Shown here in pieces: positions 34,760-34,827 of a stretch of DNA of 34,827 nucleotides (the stretch's first letter is position 1; each line of letters opens with the position of its first letter). A program made the translations under genes and the position numbers. Source of the DNA: Mycoplasmatota bacterium (GTDB taxonomy: Bacteria; Bacillota_I; Bacilli_A; Izemoplasmatales; Hujiaoplasmataceae); assembly GCA_016342455.1 (NCBI GenBank), contig JAEIOE010000021.1:1-34827 (forward strand), given 5' to 3'. A model generated the notes under the pieces. The model had not been told where the DNA came from. It made no database searches and was given only the letters and a program-made list of their open reading frames with translations.

Positions 34760-34827
34760 TTACAGTTGTAGTGCTAAGACATCTCCTTTGTAGACCAAAT
34801 AAATTTTTGGAAGCCTATTTGAGGGCT
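34760..34827 (-). CDS. Possible 3' end of a gene continuing past the window
   Basis: One minus-strand frame is open for 22 codons from the edge to a TAA at 34760-34762, ending NRLPKIYLVYKGDVLALQL; the other minus frames have stops. A terminator follows 24 bases later, where it would be expected. In A+T-rich DNA a 22-codon open frame is weak evidence, and the stretch could instead be an untranslated RNA end. I do not recognise the sequence. Confidence 0.3.
   Translation of the reverse strand, partial: PSNRLPKIYLVYKGDVLALQL

Overview
This is a roughly 35 kb, A+T-rich, gene-dense stretch of bacterial chromosome made almost entirely of housekeeping genes. All genes lie on the minus strand except one small membrane-anchored rhodanese-like gene. 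TGA is a genuine stop here (cmk, miaA, mutL, queH and addB end in TGA, and tryptophan is TGG), so the code is standard. Low G+C, the YmdB, RNase Y, CvfB, AddAB and MutSL set, and Bacillus-like gene order point to a Bacilli/Mollicutes-related lineage outside the TGA=Trp mycoplasmas. Acholeplasma, Izemoplasma, Haloplasma or a deep Erysipelotrichia-like group would fit, but I cannot name a genus.

Layout, left to right (transcription mostly right to left). (1) 1-510: hup with its own promoter and terminator. (2) 516-6730: efp, a CNNM/CBS transporter-like protein, rluB, cmk, a five-S1-domain protein and der. This resembles the B. subtilis cmk-ypfD-der-hbs order, with an internal promoter before cmk and a weak terminator before rluB. 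(3) 6741-7236: the plus-strand rhodanese-like gene with a perfect consensus promoter, sharing a bidirectional terminator with miaA. (4) 7226-13855: an unrecognised tail-anchored protein with a P(EP)20 tract, then mutS, mutL and miaA, from one promoter. (5) 13938-18390: rny, an interrupted NUDIX gene, ymdB and miaB. (6) 18420-21782: cvfB, yebC, pgsA and recA. (7) 21782-22912: a serine beta-lactamase-like hydrolase, alone. (8) 22925-25836: a DUF5058-like membrane protein, a second membrane protein and an M20 peptidase with an N-terminal anchor. (9) 25865-34661: addB, addA, two Sel1-repeat proteins and queH. (10) 34703-34827: a terminator and possibly the tail of another minus-strand gene.

Blocks 4-6 keep the ancestral Bacilli order pgsA-recA-rny-ymdB-miaB-mutS-mutL-miaA. 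cinA, ricA (ymcA) and hfq are not seen in their usual places. Functionally the window covers DNA repair and recombination (MutSL, RecA, AddAB), tRNA modification (MiaA, MiaB, QueH), RNA turnover (RNase Y) and translation support (EF-P, YebC, Der, RluB, S1 protein, CvfB).

No mobile element, CRISPR array, tRNA or rRNA gene was seen, and no gene-free gap exceeds 300 bases. The points most worth a second look are the in-frame TAA in the NUDIX gene, the P(EP)20 tail-anchored protein in the mutSL operon, the cysteine-less rhodanese, the two-membrane-protein plus M20 peptidase cassette, the short AddB without a Walker A motif, and hairpins set directly against Shine-Dalgarno sites.
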